The translations under genes were made by a program, and so were the position numbers. Shown here one piece after another: positions 47,273 to 57,951 of a stretch of DNA of 64,000 bases. Positions within the stretch are counted from its first letter, which is position 1, and every line of letters begins with the position of its first letter. This DNA comes from Nitrosomonas sp. (lineage in GTDB: Bacteria > Pseudomonadota > Gammaproteobacteria > Burkholderiales > Nitrosomonadaceae): NCBI GenBank assembly GCA_017984435.1, contig JAGNZK010000003.1, positions 1-64,000 of the forward strand, read 5' to 3'. The notes below the pieces were generated by a model that did not search any database, was not told where the DNA came from, and saw only the letters and a list, made by a program, of their open reading frames with translations.

Positions 47273-47818
47273 ATGCTGACCTATCAACAAGTGCAACAGA
47301 CTCTGGATACGGCTGATCTGATTTACTCAGAGCAGATCGTAGCGCAAACAGTACAACGCATGGCAGTAGATATCACGCAGGTTTTATCGCATCGGCAACC
47401 CTTGGTTTTATGTGTGATGGGCGGCGCAGTGGTATTTACCGGACAATTGTTGCCACAACTGCGGTTTCCGCTGGATTTTGATTATCTGCATTTGACGCGC
47501 TACGACAAAAAAATGACGGGTGGTAAAATTCACTGGCAGGCGGAACCGAAAGAAGATCTGCGAGACCGGGTTGTTCTAGTGCTGGATGACATTCTGGATG
47601 AAGGAATTACTTTGTCTGCCATTCGTGACAAAGTATTGGAAAATGGTGCGAAAGCATTTTATAGTGCGGTGTTTGCGGAAAAAGCAACGGGAAGGCTCAA
47701 ACCATTCAAAGCTGATTTTGTCGGACTAACGGTACCTGATCGCTATGTGTTTGGTTTTGGCATGGATATTCACGGTGCCTGGCGGAATTTGCCGGCTATT
47801 TATGCAGTAAAAGATTGA
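47273..47818 (+). CDS. hpt: hypoxanthine-guanine phosphoribosyltransferase
   Basis: 181 residues from the ATG at 47273, 12 bases after the ligA stop; the frame's first codon is a TTG nine bases earlier. The PRPP-binding loop VVLVLDDILDEGITLSAI is diagnostic, and DYLHLTRYDK fits the family's flexible loop. It salvages hypoxanthine and guanine. Downstream mtnP also releases purine bases, so the pair forms a purine-salvage unit. Confidence 0.9.
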   Translation: MLTYQQVQQTLDTADLIYSEQIVAQTVQRMAVDITQVLSHRQPLVLCVMGGAVVFTGQLLPQLRFPLDFDYLHLTRYDKKMTGGKIHWQAEPKEDLRDRVVLVLDDILDEGITLSAIRDKVLENGAKAFYSAVFAEKATGRLKPFKADFVGLTVPDRYVFGFGMDIHGAWRNLPAIYAVKD

Positions 47819-47837
47819 ATCTGGAAACGAGAAAATA

Positions 47838-48584
47838 ATGCTTGCAATCATTGGCGGCAGTGGCATGACGCAATTATCCTGCCTGGAAATATCACGCCGG
47901 CAAATCATACGCACGCCGTATGGCGAACCTTCCGGACCGTTGACGTTCGGTAAAATCAGGGATCAGGATATCGTTTTTCTGGCGCGGCACGGCCACGGTC
48001 ACACCATACCGCCGCATGCCATCAATTACCGTGCGAATTTATGGGCGCTGCATTCGCTGAAACCGTCCCATGTCATCGCCGTAGCCTCGGTGGGCGGCAT
48101 TCGATCCGATTTGGCGCCGGGCCGACTAGTGGTTCCGAATCAGATTATCGATTACACCTACGGACGTAGTTTCACCTATTTTGACAGCACGGAAGAACGC
48201 GTGACGCATGTTGATTTTACATTGCCTTATAGTCAGCAAACCCGTGCGTTATTGTTACAAGGCGCAAAAAATGCCCATACGGAAATTATCGATGGCGGAG
48301 TTTATGCCGCGACACAGGGACCCCGGCTTGAAACGACCGCTGAAATCAATCGGCTGGAGCGAGATGGTGCGGACATGGTGGGCATGACCGGCATGCCGGA
48401 GACTGCGCTGGCCAGGGAACTGGGATTAAATTATGCCACCATTGCCGTAATCGCCAATTATGCCGCCGGACGCGGCACTAACGTGAATGGCATTCCGCTC
48501 AAGGAGATTTACGCGGTGCTGGAACAGGCGATGGTGGGTGTCAGAAACATATTGGAACATGTGGTGAGCTGCTATGGCGATTAA
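47838..48584 (+). CDS. mtnP: S-methyl-5'-thioadenosine/thioinosine phosphorylase
   Basis: A 248-residue purine-nucleoside-phosphorylase family enzyme. Motifs: IGGSGM at the start, [20 protein letters not shown] phosphate site, and [18 protein letters not shown] substrate site. The last motif resembles the methylthioinosine-specific enzyme of Pseudomonas more than standard MTA phosphorylase. It recovers methylthioribose-1-phosphate from polyamine synthesis by-product. It overlaps the def start by 11 bases. Confidence 0.87.
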   Translation: MLAIIGGSGMTQLSCLEISRRQIIRTPYGEPSGPLTFGKIRDQDIVFLARHGHGHTIPPHAINYRANLWALHSLKPSHVIAVASVGGIRSDLAPGRLVVPNQIIDYTYGRSFTYFDSTEERVTHVDFTLPYSQQTRALLLQGAKNAHTEIIDGGVYAATQGPRLETTAEINRLERDGADMVGMTGMPETALARELGLNYATIAVIANYAAGRGTNVNGIPLKEIYAVLEQAMVGVRNILEHVVSCYGD

Positions 48585-49107
48585 ACCGGTACTAAGAATG
48601 GGCGATCCTGTATTGCTCGAAGTCGCTAAAAAAGTCGATCGATTCGATACCTCCGAACTGCACGCGTTAATCCAGGATATGCACGACACTATGGAGTCGC
48701 TGAATGGCGCAGGCTTGGCGGCACCGCAGATTGGCGTGAGCTTGCAGGTGGTGATTTTCGGCTTTGAAAAGAATCAGCGCTACCCCGATGCCGACGAAGT
48801 CCCTTTTACAGTGTTGCTCAATCCGCAGTTGACACCGTTATCCGACGAAATGGAAGATGGCTGGGAAGGCTGCCTCAGCGTACCGGGAATGCGCGGCGTA
48901 GTGCCGCGCTACGCACACTTGCGCTACCAGGGTATGGATCAATACGGCAAAGTGATCGACCGTACAGTCAGTGGCTTTCATGCACGGGTGGTACAACATG
49001 AATGTGATCATTTACAGGGGATTTTGTATCCGATGCGGATCAAGGATTTTAGGCAGTTTGGGTTTACGGATGTACTGTTTCCTGGACAGGTGATTGTGGA
49101 TGATTAG
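48574..49107 (+). CDS. def: peptide deformylase
   Basis: A 177-residue metallo-enzyme removing the formyl group from nascent proteins. All three motifs are present: [16 protein letters not shown] with the metal-binding Cys, and QHECDHLQG with HExxH-like ligands. It overlaps mtnP, so translation is coupled. It is the last gene of the ligA operon. Confidence 0.95.
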   Translation: MAIKPVLRMGDPVLLEVAKKVDRFDTSELHALIQDMHDTMESLNGAGLAAPQIGVSLQVVIFGFEKNQRYPDADEVPFTVLLNPQLTPLSDEMEDGWEGCLSVPGMRGVVPRYAHLRYQGMDQYGKVIDRTVSGFHARVVQHECDHLQGILYPMRIKDFRQFGFTDVLFPGQVIVDD

Positions 49108-49179
49108 GTTTGTGTAAAATCTAATTCTTATAGACTGCTTAGAATTTAGTCAACCATCCCAAAATTAGAAGGCGAAACT

Positions 49180-50070
49180 ATGCACTCAGATTATGCTCAA
49201 TATTTCAAATTTACAGGGCGTTCACGCTTGGAAAAATCTATCAATTCATTACTTGGGATCGTTGAGGGTATTGCGGTAGATTCGATAATTAATAATGCAG
49301 AAATTAATTTCTTAAAACTATGGCTGGAAGAACACAATGAATTGAAAGATTGTCATCCATATAACGAATTACTTCCTCTTGTTGAAAATTCATTAATTGA
49401 TGGTGTTCTTGAGGCAGAAGAAAAACAAGATATTGTATGGCTATGTAAGAAGCTTCGGTCTTCAGAATTTTTTGACGAGATAACAGCTGATCTTCAAAGA
49501 CTTCATGCAGTACTTGGAGGAATAAACTCAGATGGTTTTATTTCAGAAGCAGAATTAGAAGGTCTTTCAGATTGGCTGTCTGAACATGGGCATTTAAAAA
49601 TGTGCTGGCCTTATGAGGAAATTGAGAGTCTGATTATCGGCGTACTTTCTGATAAGAAAATTGATAATGAAGAACAAAAATTTCTCAAAGAATTTTTCTC
49701 AGAATTTACCGCAATTTTGGACAATCAAACAATTGTCAATCCTGTGCTTACTATTAATAGAAAGGTTATGGGTTTATGTTCTGTTTGTCCGGAAATTAAA
49801 TTTTCTGGTAGTAAGTTTTGCTTTACCGGAACATCTTATAAATACACTCGGTCAGAGTTTTCCAAACTTGTAAATCAACTTGGTGGTGAAGTTATAAATT
49901 CTGTTTCTACAAAACTGGATTATTTAATTATTGGTGCTGACGGTAACCCATGTTGGGCATATGCATGTTACGGTAGAAAGGTCGAGAGAGCGGTTGAATT
50001 ACGAAAAATAGGATCACGTTTGCTGATCGTGCATGAAAATGATTTTCACGATGCAATTGCAGATAATTAA
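49180..50070 (+). CDS. BRCT-domain protein with duplicated helical module
   Basis: 296 residues. Two related modules occupy residues ~15-90 and ~105-180. Each has a start like LLGIVEG/VLGGINS, then AEINFLKLWLEEH / AELEGLSDWLSEH, LKDCHPYNE / LKMCWPYEE, and an EEKQ / EEQK end, which points to an internal duplication. A BRCT domain follows (~209-296; KFCFTGTSYKYTRSEFSKLV, then LDYLIIGADGNP), related to the ligase type. It may bind DNA ends or phosphoproteins. The gene is much more AT-rich than def before it (hand counts of 60-base lines: 30-37% against 63% GC). GAAGGCGAAACT is its leader. The function is unknown. Confidence 0.75.
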   Translation: MHSDYAQYFKFTGRSRLEKSINSLLGIVEGIAVDSIINNAEINFLKLWLEEHNELKDCHPYNELLPLVENSLIDGVLEAEEKQDIVWLCKKLRSSEFFDEITADLQRLHAVLGGINSDGFISEAELEGLSDWLSEHGHLKMCWPYEEIESLIIGVLSDKKIDNEEQKFLKEFFSEFTAILDNQTIVNPVLTINRKVMGLCSVCPEIKFSGSKFCFTGTSYKYTRSEFSKLVNQLGGEVINSVSTKLDYLIIGADGNPCWAYACYGRKVERAVELRKIGSRLLIVHENDFHDAIADN

Positions 50071-50076
50071 GGAAAA

Positions 50077-50100
50077 CATTGTTAAGTAACAATGATTACT
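50077..50100. terminator. weak hairpin between convergent genes
   Basis: CATTGTT pairs with AACAATG around AAGT between the convergent BRCT and hemJ genes. The T run is short, so any terminator role is uncertain. Confidence 0.35.
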
Positions 50101-50539
50101 TAATTAACTCAGAAACCACCACACCCAAATCCGGCTTAACCACCACCAGTATCACCACCGCAAACAGGACTAACACCGGAAATTCATTGAACCAGCGGTA
50201 AAACACATGACCATGCGTATTGCTGTCGGTTTTGAATGCCGTGACAAATTTTCCACAGTAATAATGATAGACAATTAATAGTAATACCAGAGCCAGTTTG
50301 GCATGCAACCAACCGCCGGAAAAACCGTAACCCAGCCATAGCCACACACCGAAAACCACGGTCAGCACTGCGCCGGGGGTCATGATGCCATAATACAGCT
50401 TGCGCTCCATGATTTTGAAGCGTTCTTTGCCGGGCTGATCCTCGCACATGGCATGATAAACGAACAAGCGCGGCAGGTAGAATAGTCCGGCGAACCAGGT
50501 GACCATGAAAATGATGTGCAGTGATTTTATCCAGAGCAT
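50096..50539 (-). CDS. hemJ: HemJ-type protoporphyrinogen oxidase
   Basis: A 147-residue, four-span membrane protein. Conserved HemJ features: LWIKSLHIIFMVTWFAGLFY with the key His near residue 8, the YHA motif, and LHAKLALV with conserved His/Lys. HemJ oxidises protoporphyrinogen IX in heme synthesis. The length is typical. A generic CopD-like label would miss this specificity. Confidence 0.88.
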   Translation of the reverse strand: MLWIKSLHIIFMVTWFAGLFYLPRLFVYHAMCEDQPGKERFKIMERKLYYGIMTPGAVLTVVFGVWLWLGYGFSGGWLHAKLALVLLLIVYHYYCGKFVTAFKTDSNTHGHVFYRWFNEFPVLVLFAVVILVVVKPDLGVVVSELIK

Positions 50540-50654
50540 GGCAGTGTGAAATGTTGGTGTTAAAGTTGTTATGATATTGGGTTTGTGATGTTAGTGCTAT
50601 CCCATGAGTTCAGGTGGCGCATGGGCAACATCAGTATTTAGATTAAAGAACGGG

Positions 50655-52172
50655 ATGACTATGAATCAATATTATCAGCATTTAGTTGAAAAACTGGAAG
50701 AAATTGCGCATTTGAACGGTGTCATGAGCACGATCGGTTGGGATCAGGAAGTTGTGCTGCCAGTGGGTGCCGGCGAGGCACGCGCCAAGCAAATCGCCGC
50801 ATTGGCGGGCGTTATTCATGAGCGCATGACGGATGCGCAACTGGGAGATTGTCTGGCTAAATTGAATCATCACGGGATTGATGCTTTCAATGAATTTGAG
50901 CGTTGTAATATTCGCGAAGCGCAGCGCGATTATGAATTGGAGACCAAAGTACCCAAGCGGCTGGTGCAGGAGTTGGCGGAATTGGGTTCGCGCGGGCATG
51001 GCGTTTGGGTGACGGCACGCCAGGAGAATAAATTTTCAGATTTTGCACCGGTGCTGAAACGTTTTCTGGAATTAAAAAAAGAATGGGCGCAGTGTGTATC
51101 ACCGGATCTTGAGCCTTATGATGCGAATATTGATTTGTTTGAGCGCGGTACTACGATGGCCGTGATTACGCCGCTATTCGAACGTTTAAAGGAAGAATTA
51201 ATACCGTTGATTCATGCCATTCAAGACCATTCCTATCAACCGGATACATCTTTTCTGCAAGGTAGGTTTGCGCTGGATAAGCAAGAAGCATTGGCGTGTA
51301 AAATCAGCGGGGATATGGGATTCAATTTTGAACAAGGGCGCATCGATGTGTCGGTGCATCCGTTTTGCGGCGGCAGCCATCCGACCGATGTGCGCATCAC
51401 CACACGCTATAAAGATAGTAATTTTATCGAATCACTGTATTCGGTGATTCATGAAACTGGCCACGCGCTCTATGAACAGGGGCGACCACATGAGTTGGGT
51501 GATTTACCGGCATCGGAATCGTTGACGATGGGCATACACGAATCCCAGTCGTTGTTCTGGGAACGCATGATCGCACAGGGCAAACCTTTTTGTGCGCACT
51601 ATTTCGATACCATACGCGCGGCATTTCCGGAGAATCTGCAATCCGCTACGGTGGATTCGTTTTATCGCGCGATCAATACTTGCAAGGCGGATTTTATTCG
51701 CGTGGAGGCGGATGAAGTGACTTATCCGTTGCATATCATTCTGCGCTATGAAATCGAAAGAGGTTTGTTTGATGGTTCGATGCAGGTTGATGATTTGCCG
51801 CATATTTGGAATGAGTTGATGCAGAAATACTTGGGAATCAAGCCGACAACCGACACGCTCGGTGTGTTGCAGGATTCGCATTGGAGCGGCGGGGCGTTTG
51901 GGTATTTTCCTTCATACACGCTGGGTGCGATGTATGCGTGCCAGTTTTATAAAACGCTGCTGAATGAACAACCGGAGACTGAAGCAAATATTGCAACAGG
52001 GAATTTTTCGCCGATTAAAGGCTGGCTCAACGAGAAAATTCACCGCCAAGGCAGCCTGTATACACCACAAGAACTCATTCAGCGCGTTACGGGGGAATCT
52101 TTAAATCCGGATCATTTTATTGATTATCTGAAGAATAAGTACCGTGAAATTTATGGACTGACTTCAGTTTAA
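50655..52172 (+). CDS. M32 carboxypeptidase (Taq family)
   Basis: 505 residues from the ATG at 50655; the frame is open from 50604 and a third ATG lies at 50661. The zinc motif HETGHALYEQG is complete. MSTIGWDQEV near the N-terminus and DVRITTRYKDSNFIESLYSV before the metal site are typical. It removes C-terminal residues from peptides in the cytoplasm. It is divergent from hemJ. Confidence 0.92.
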   Translation: MTMNQYYQHLVEKLEEIAHLNGVMSTIGWDQEVVLPVGAGEARAKQIAALAGVIHERMTDAQLGDCLAKLNHHGIDAFNEFERCNIREAQRDYELETKVPKRLVQELAELGSRGHGVWVTARQENKFSDFAPVLKRFLELKKEWAQCVSPDLEPYDANIDLFERGTTMAVITPLFERLKEELIPLIHAIQDHSYQPDTSFLQGRFALDKQEALACKISGDMGFNFEQGRIDVSVHPFCGGSHPTDVRITTRYKDSNFIESLYSVIHETGHALYEQGRPHELGDLPASESLTMGIHESQSLFWERMIAQGKPFCAHYFDTIRAAFPENLQSATVDSFYRAINTCKADFIRVEADEVTYPLHIILRYEIERGLFDGSMQVDDLPHIWNELMQKYLGIKPTTDTLGVLQDSHWSGGAFGYFPSYTLGAMYACQFYKTLLNEQPETEANIATGNFSPIKGWLNEKIHRQGSLYTPQELIQRVTGESLNPDHFIDYLKNKYREIYGLTSV

Positions 52173-52181
52173 TTGACTGCT

Positions 52182-53006
52182 TTATGCTTGTCGTCGGCCC
52201 TGCGTATTCTCAATCCACTTTTTGACGCGATTGGCATCGCCGATACGGGTATTTTTGCCCCAGGAGTTCAGTAAAACAATCACTACGGGTTGGCCCGATA
52301 TGTTGGCTTGCATGACTAAACATCGCCCGGCCTCACTCAGGTAGCCGGTTTTGGAGACATCGATTTCCCAGCCTTGGTTGCGCACCAGACTATTGGAATT
52401 GACATATTGTAATTGGCCACGCTTGTTTCCAGGAGACACAGAATGCTGGGATGTCGTTGAGAACTCACGAATTGCCGCATAGTTATTGGAAGCGGTGACC
52501 AGTTTTGCCAGATCGCGCGCGGTAGCAACATTACTACTATTCAAACCGGAAGAATCGACAAAACGGCTGTTCGTCATGCCAATTTTCCTGGCTTTTTGAT
52601 TCATGGCATTGACGAATGCCTGCGTGCCGCCAGGATAAGTGCGGCCAAGCGCTGCTGCGGCGCGGTTTTCGGATGACATCAGCGCCAATCGTAATAATTC
52701 ATGGCGGGGATAGCTGCTGCCAACGGGCAAGCGCGAGGAAGTGTGCTTCAACTTATCGACATCGGCTTGAGTAATGGTGATTTTTTCGTTCGGTGATAGC
52801 CGTGCATCCAGCGTAACCATGGCGGTCATCAATTTGGTAATGGAAGCGATGGGCATCACCTTGTCGGCGTTTTTGTCATAAATGATGCGTGCATTCTGCG
52901 CATTGAAGACCATAGCTGCTTGAGATTTGATATCCGGGTTATTTTTTGCGAAGGTATTGTTGGTATAAAAAAACAGGACGCACAGTAACAGGATGGTTTG
53001 TTTCAT
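52182..53006 (-). CDS. pbpG: D-alanyl-D-alanine endopeptidase (PBP7)
   Basis: A 274-residue periplasmic penicillin-binding protein with signal peptide (cut after TFA). The active-site motifs are S55-I-T-K58, S112-E-N and KTG in VSKTGYLSEAG. It lacks the extra C-terminal domain of DacC, as expected for PBP7-type endopeptidases that cut cross-links. It is convergent with the M32 gene, nine bases apart. Confidence 0.9.
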   Translation of the reverse strand: MKQTILLLCVLFFYTNNTFAKNNPDIKSQAAMVFNAQNARIIYDKNADKVMPIASITKLMTAMVTLDARLSPNEKITITQADVDKLKHTSSRLPVGSSYPRHELLRLALMSSENRAAAALGRTYPGGTQAFVNAMNQKARKIGMTNSRFVDSSGLNSSNVATARDLAKLVTASNNYAAIREFSTTSQHSVSPGNKRGQLQYVNSNSLVRNQGWEIDVSKTGYLSEAGRCLVMQANISGQPVVIVLLNSWGKNTRIGDANRVKKWIENTQGRRQA

Positions 53007-53273
53007 TCTTTCTTGTCTCCAACGATTAGCAAAACCGTTATAATTTAAAAAGGCAAGCTCTACAGCAAAATTATCGGTATTCTACTATAGATTTGAATAT
53101 TTTTTAATGAAAATTTACAATAATAAATTATTTGTTTATAAAAGGTTATAAGCTTCTGTTGAGAATATTCATCAATAAATAAAATGCAACGCGCTGATAG
53201 TATTGAAACACTGAACAGCCTGTTAAGATAAGCATGATTTAGTTGAATTCTCCCGGTCGCACCCCGCACAATC

Positions 53274-54068
53274 ATGCAGAAAACTACCCCGTTATTATTA
53301 CGCCTTATTCGCTTGACTCAATTGTTGCTGCATGTTGCTTCAGGGCTATTGCAATCGATTGTTTATCCGTACTTTCCGCTGCATATTCAGCGACGCATGA
53401 TGCAGCGTTGGGCAATGGGTTTGCTGTCTATTCTCCATATTAAGTTGCAGTGTCACGGCAGATTGCCGGGCGTGGAAGTGCCGCGCGCATTGTTCGCGGC
53501 TAATCATGTGTCGTGGTTGGATGTTTGTGTGTTGATGGCAGTTTGTCCGACGCGCTTTGTCGCCAAGGCGGAAATCAGCCATTGGCCGGTATTAGGGTTG
53601 TTGAGTAGAAATGCGGGCACATTATTTATTGAGCGTGCAAAACGCAGTGATACCGCACGCATCAATCAACAAATCAGCGAAGTGCTGGAAAAGGGTGAAC
53701 GAGTGACTGTTTTTCCGGAAGGTACCACAGCCGATGGCACGCAACTCAATCACTTTCATGCTTCATTGTTGCAATCGGCCGTTACTGCAGACGCATTGCT
53801 TTATCCCGTAGCCATTCGTTATCGTAATGTGACGGGGAATATTTGCCGGGAAGCAGCCTATATAGACGCGTCACTGGTTTTATCGCTGCAAAAAATATTG
53901 AGTCAGACTAGCATTGATGCGGAGTTAACGTTTGATGAACCGATTCCGTGCGGTATGAAAAATCGACGGGAGTTGGCGCGTTTAGCGGAACGGGCGATTG
54001 CGGATACGCTGTCACTGCCTATTCCGCACAAGAAAGCTGAAAAACTTTCCGATCTTCCAACCGAATAG
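53274..54068 (+). CDS. 1-acyl-glycerol-3-phosphate acyltransferase (PlsC-like)
   Basis: A 264-residue acyltransferase. The catalytic motif NHVSWLD and the substrate motif FPEGTTADG are present, with a hydrophobic N-terminal segment. It makes phosphatidic acid or acylates a related lipid at the inner membrane. Its 3' end overlaps apaH by 50 bases in convergent orientation. Confidence 0.88.
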   Translation: MQKTTPLLLRLIRLTQLLLHVASGLLQSIVYPYFPLHIQRRMMQRWAMGLLSILHIKLQCHGRLPGVEVPRALFAANHVSWLDVCVLMAVCPTRFVAKAEISHWPVLGLLSRNAGTLFIERAKRSDTARINQQISEVLEKGERVTVFPEGTTADGTQLNHFHASLLQSAVTADALLYPVAIRYRNVTGNICREAAYIDASLVLSLQKILSQTSIDAELTFDEPIPCGMKNRRELARLAERAIADTLSLPIPHKKAEKLSDLPTE

Positions 54069-54822
54069 CAGTCAATTGCCTGCCCCACACACAGCCGCTG
54101 TCCAACGCAATCAGATGATCCGCCAGGTACAATCCTAACGCAGACCAATGGCCACAGATGATGGTGCGTTGTTGACTGATGCGCTGAGGTAGGTTAAACC
54201 ATGGCAAGTAACCTGATGGAATGGATTGCGGATCGCCTTTAAAAGTAAGATCCATTCTGCCATCCGGTGTGCAAATACGCATTCGCGTCATGGCGTTGAT
54301 GATAACCCGCAAACGATCATAGCCCGTCCATTCATCTTGCCAGTAACTCGGTTCATTGCCATACATCCGTGCAAATAATTCGTGATAATTATCTTGGCGT
54401 AAGGCACTTTCAACTTCCCGGGCCAATTGTTCCGCTTGTGGAATTGACCAGGATGGTAATAAACCGGCATGCACCATGGCATATTGGTTTTCGCTATGAA
54501 ATAATTTTTGCTGTCGCAGCCAATACAGCAGCTCATCGCGGTCGGGTGCATCCAAAATGGGTTGGATCGTATCACGCGGATGGTTTTTTGCGATGCCTGC
54601 GGCGACCATTAATAAATGTAAATCATGATTGCCGAGCACCATGACCATCGCATCGCCAGCCTGTTTGATAGTTCGCAATAGGGATAATGAATCAGGTCCG
54701 CGGTTCACAATATCCCCAACCAACCATAATTTATCGTGGGAAGGATCAAACCGGATCAGATCGATGAGCCGCTGAAATGCCGTAAAGCAACCTTGAAGAT
54801 CACCGATTGCATAGATTGCCAT
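54019..54822 (-). CDS. apaH: diadenosine tetraphosphatase (symmetrical)
   Basis: A 267-residue metallophosphatase. The metal ligands sit in GDLQGC, GDIVNRGPDS and GNHDLHL, in order from the N-terminus, and a C-terminal CGHWSALGLY motif follows. It splits Ap4A to two ADP. The length fits ApaH. It lies 42 bases downstream of dapB, on the same strand. Confidence 0.94.
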   Translation of the reverse strand: MAIYAIGDLQGCFTAFQRLIDLIRFDPSHDKLWLVGDIVNRGPDSLSLLRTIKQAGDAMVMVLGNHDLHLLMVAAGIAKNHPRDTIQPILDAPDRDELLYWLRQQKLFHSENQYAMVHAGLLPSWSIPQAEQLAREVESALRQDNYHELFARMYGNEPSYWQDEWTGYDRLRVIINAMTRMRICTPDGRMDLTFKGDPQSIPSGYLPWFNLPQRISQQRTIICGHWSALGLYLADHLIALDSGCVWGRQLTAIRLEDRKVFQLSCAE

Positions 54823-54864
54823 TGTTGGCCGTCGCTTGTTTGATTAAGTGATTGCTGAGAAAGA

Positions 54865-55689
<825 letters not shown>

Positions 55690-55726
55690 TTAAATTTAAA
55701 TAAAGAATAAAATATAAATGATCAGG

Positions 55727-56128
55727 TTACTTTGCTTCCACTTCATCGGACTTAACTTTTTCCGGTGCAGGATTAGCCTCGACGGGCTTGGGTTTGATCG
55801 GATCTTTAGAGAAGCTCAGATAATTCTCAATATTCACCAACGTATCGTCTGCAAAAAAAAGAGTCAGCCGTTTTTGTTCAATAAGATCGCCTTTTTCACG
55901 CCATATATACACATAATCCCATCGATTGTCGCGGAAAGTATCGACAATCAGTGGTGACCCCATCACGAAGAGGACCTGTGATTTAGTCATCCCTGGTTTT
56001 AGTTTTTCCAGCATTTCTTCGGTAACCACGTTGCCTTGTTGCACGTCAATTCGGTATAGAATATGGGGAAGAAATGAGCACCCTGCCAAGAGTAGAAAAA
56101 CAAGCAGTGTGAAAGTTTTTGCAACCAT
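55727..56128 (-). CDS. bamE: outer membrane assembly lipoprotein BamE
   Basis: 133 residues from the ATG at 56128, which places the lipobox LLLAGC near residue 17; the longer frame from 56161 would bury it. The SmpA/OmlA core shows IDVQQGNVVTEEMLEKLKPG, MTKSQVLFVMGSP and DYVYIWREKG. A Pro/Lys/Glu-rich tail ends it. BamE helps insert outer-membrane beta-barrels. It is divergent from fur with about 77 bases between. Confidence 0.93.
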   Translation of the reverse strand: MVAKTFTLLVFLLLAGCSFLPHILYRIDVQQGNVVTEEMLEKLKPGMTKSQVLFVMGSPLIVDTFRDNRWDYVYIWREKGDLIEQKRLTLFFADDTLVNIENYLSFSKDPIKPKPVEANPAPEKVKSDEVEAK

Positions 56129-56205
56129 TTTATTGATATTAGCTGTTTCCAAAGTAGGCATAGCACTATATGATACAGCAAATCATTTTCTAAACAGAGA
56201 TAACC

Positions 56206-56646
56206 ATGAGTAATTCGGGCGATCTGAAAAGCATAGACCTCAAAAATACTGGCCTTAAAACAACATTGCCGCGGCTCAAGATATTGAATTTATTTGAGCA
56301 CAGTCGTGTACGTCACTTGTCTGCTGAAGATGTTTATAAAGTGCTACTCAATGAAGGTGAAGACATTGGATTGGCGACTGTTTATCGTGTTTTAACGCAA
56401 TTTGAACAAGCGGGATTGTTGGAACGGCACCATTTTGAAAGTGGTAAGGCCGTATTTGAGCTTAAAAGCGATGGTCATCATGATCACTTGGTATGCCTGC
56501 AATGCGGACGTGTGGAAGAATTTTATGACGCGGAAATCGAAAAACGCCAAATAGCCATCGCGAAAGATCGTGGATTTAAGCTACAGGAACATTCATTATC
56601 TCTCTATGCGGATTGCATTAAACCAGCTTGCCCTCATCGAAAATAA
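56206..56646 (+). CDS. fur: ferric uptake regulator
   Basis: A 146-residue Fur. The winged-helix region has [20 protein letters not shown] and the recognition part [18 protein letters not shown]. The metal site [16 protein letters not shown] and the C-terminal CIKPACPH give two Cys pairs. It represses iron-uptake genes. The usual bamE-divergent position supports the call. A possible target box lies upstream of 23970. Confidence 0.95.
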   Translation: MSNSGDLKSIDLKNTGLKTTLPRLKILNLFEHSRVRHLSAEDVYKVLLNEGEDIGLATVYRVLTQFEQAGLLERHHFESGKAVFELKSDGHHDHLVCLQCGRVEEFYDAEIEKRQIAIAKDRGFKLQEHSLSLYADCIKPACPHRK

Positions 56647-56650
56647 CAAA

Positions 56651-57925
56651 ATGCAAGCGCTTGCATCAAGCTACGTGACAACAGCTACACTTTCTTCGCT
56701 GCATAGATTGAGCTGCGGGTGCCTATTTTTAGGAATTCTGGCGTTCTCCGGCTGGGCATCTGCACAAGCTCATATGGATAATAATCAGCAATTTAACGAG
56801 TGCCTATCTCGAATAGGATCGCAAGCAAAAACCGAAGGCATTTCCGACAAAACAATCCAGCAAGTATTGAGCAAGGTGAAACACAGCCAACGTGTTATTG
56901 AGCTGGACCGGCGCCAGCCTGAATTCACGCAAACATTTGCCAATTACTTTAATACGCGCATCAATGATGAACGCGTTCTACGTGGTCGGGAATTATTGAC
57001 GAAACATCGTGCATTACTGAATAAGATTCAACAGGAAACCGGTGTTCCGGCACAATATCTGGTGTCATTCTGGGGCTTGGAAACTAACTATGGCGGTCAC
57101 TTTGGTGATTGGTCAGTCACCGATTCATTAGCCACGCTTGCGTGCGATCCACGGCGCAGCAGCTTTTTTACGCAGGAGCTACTCAATGCGATGCGTATCG
57201 TTGATGCGGGGGATATCTCTCCGGACCGAATGATTGGTTCATGGGCAGGCGCGATGGGGCATATGCAATTTATGCCTTCCACCTTTTTGCGTTATGCGAA
57301 AGATATGGATGGGGATGGACGCCGTGATTTATGGGGCAGTATTCCCGATGCGATGGGATCTGCAGCAAACTTTTTACGGCAATTGGGCTGGATTCCTGAT
57401 TTAAACTGGGGGCAAGAAGTTCGATTGCCGTCATCCTTTGATTATTCACTGGCTGGACGGGATCAAATGCTGAGTCAGGCCGAATGGGCAAAACTGGGTG
57501 TTACCGCTGTTTCCGGAACGTCATTAGTACCAACAGAACAAAAAGCTGCATTGCTTGTTCCTGCCGGTCATCAAGGACCGGCTTTTCTGGTTACTAAGAA
57601 TTTTTATATCATCATGCGCTGGAATCGATCCGAGTTTTATGCATTGTCAGTCGGGCATCTGGCGGATCGCGTTGCCGGTGCGGCAGCATTACAACGTACA
57701 CCGCCGACCGATACGGCAAAAATAACACGTGAACAAGTGCGTCAACTGCAGATGGATTTATCGACATTGGGTATTGATGCTGGCGAAGCCGATGGTGTTA
57801 TGGGGTCACTAACGCGTCAGGCAATCAGCCGCTTTCAGCAACAGACGCAACGCATTGCAGATGGCCATCTGGATATTACGTTATTAACTGCAATTCGTGA
57901 GGCGGCCAGCATGTTATCCCGTTAA
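56651..57925 (+). CDS. mltB: MltB-type lytic murein transglycosylase
   Basis: 424 residues from the ATG at 56651, four bases after fur; the longer frame from 56570 lies inside fur and is rejected. A signal-like hydrophobic stretch (CLFLGILAFSGWASA) is followed by the transglycosylase domain. The catalytic Glu144 lies in FWGLETNYGG, and GAMGHMQFMPSTFLRYA is typical. A C-terminal peptidoglycan-binding domain (LSTLGIDAGEADGVMGSLTR) ends the protein. It cleaves glycan strands in the periplasm. Confidence 0.9.
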   Translation: MQALASSYVTTATLSSLHRLSCGCLFLGILAFSGWASAQAHMDNNQQFNECLSRIGSQAKTEGISDKTIQQVLSKVKHSQRVIELDRRQPEFTQTFANYFNTRINDERVLRGRELLTKHRALLNKIQQETGVPAQYLVSFWGLETNYGGHFGDWSVTDSLATLACDPRRSSFFTQELLNAMRIVDAGDISPDRMIGSWAGAMGHMQFMPSTFLRYAKDMDGDGRRDLWGSIPDAMGSAANFLRQLGWIPDLNWGQEVRLPSSFDYSLAGRDQMLSQAEWAKLGVTAVSGTSLVPTEQKAALLVPAGHQGPAFLVTKNFYIIMRWNRSEFYALSVGHLADRVAGAAALQRTPPTDTAKITREQVRQLQMDLSTLGIDAGEADGVMGSLTRQAISRFQQQTQRIADGHLDITLLTAIREAASMLSR

Positions 57926-57951
57926 GAGATGACCTGAGCCTGATTGGGAAG

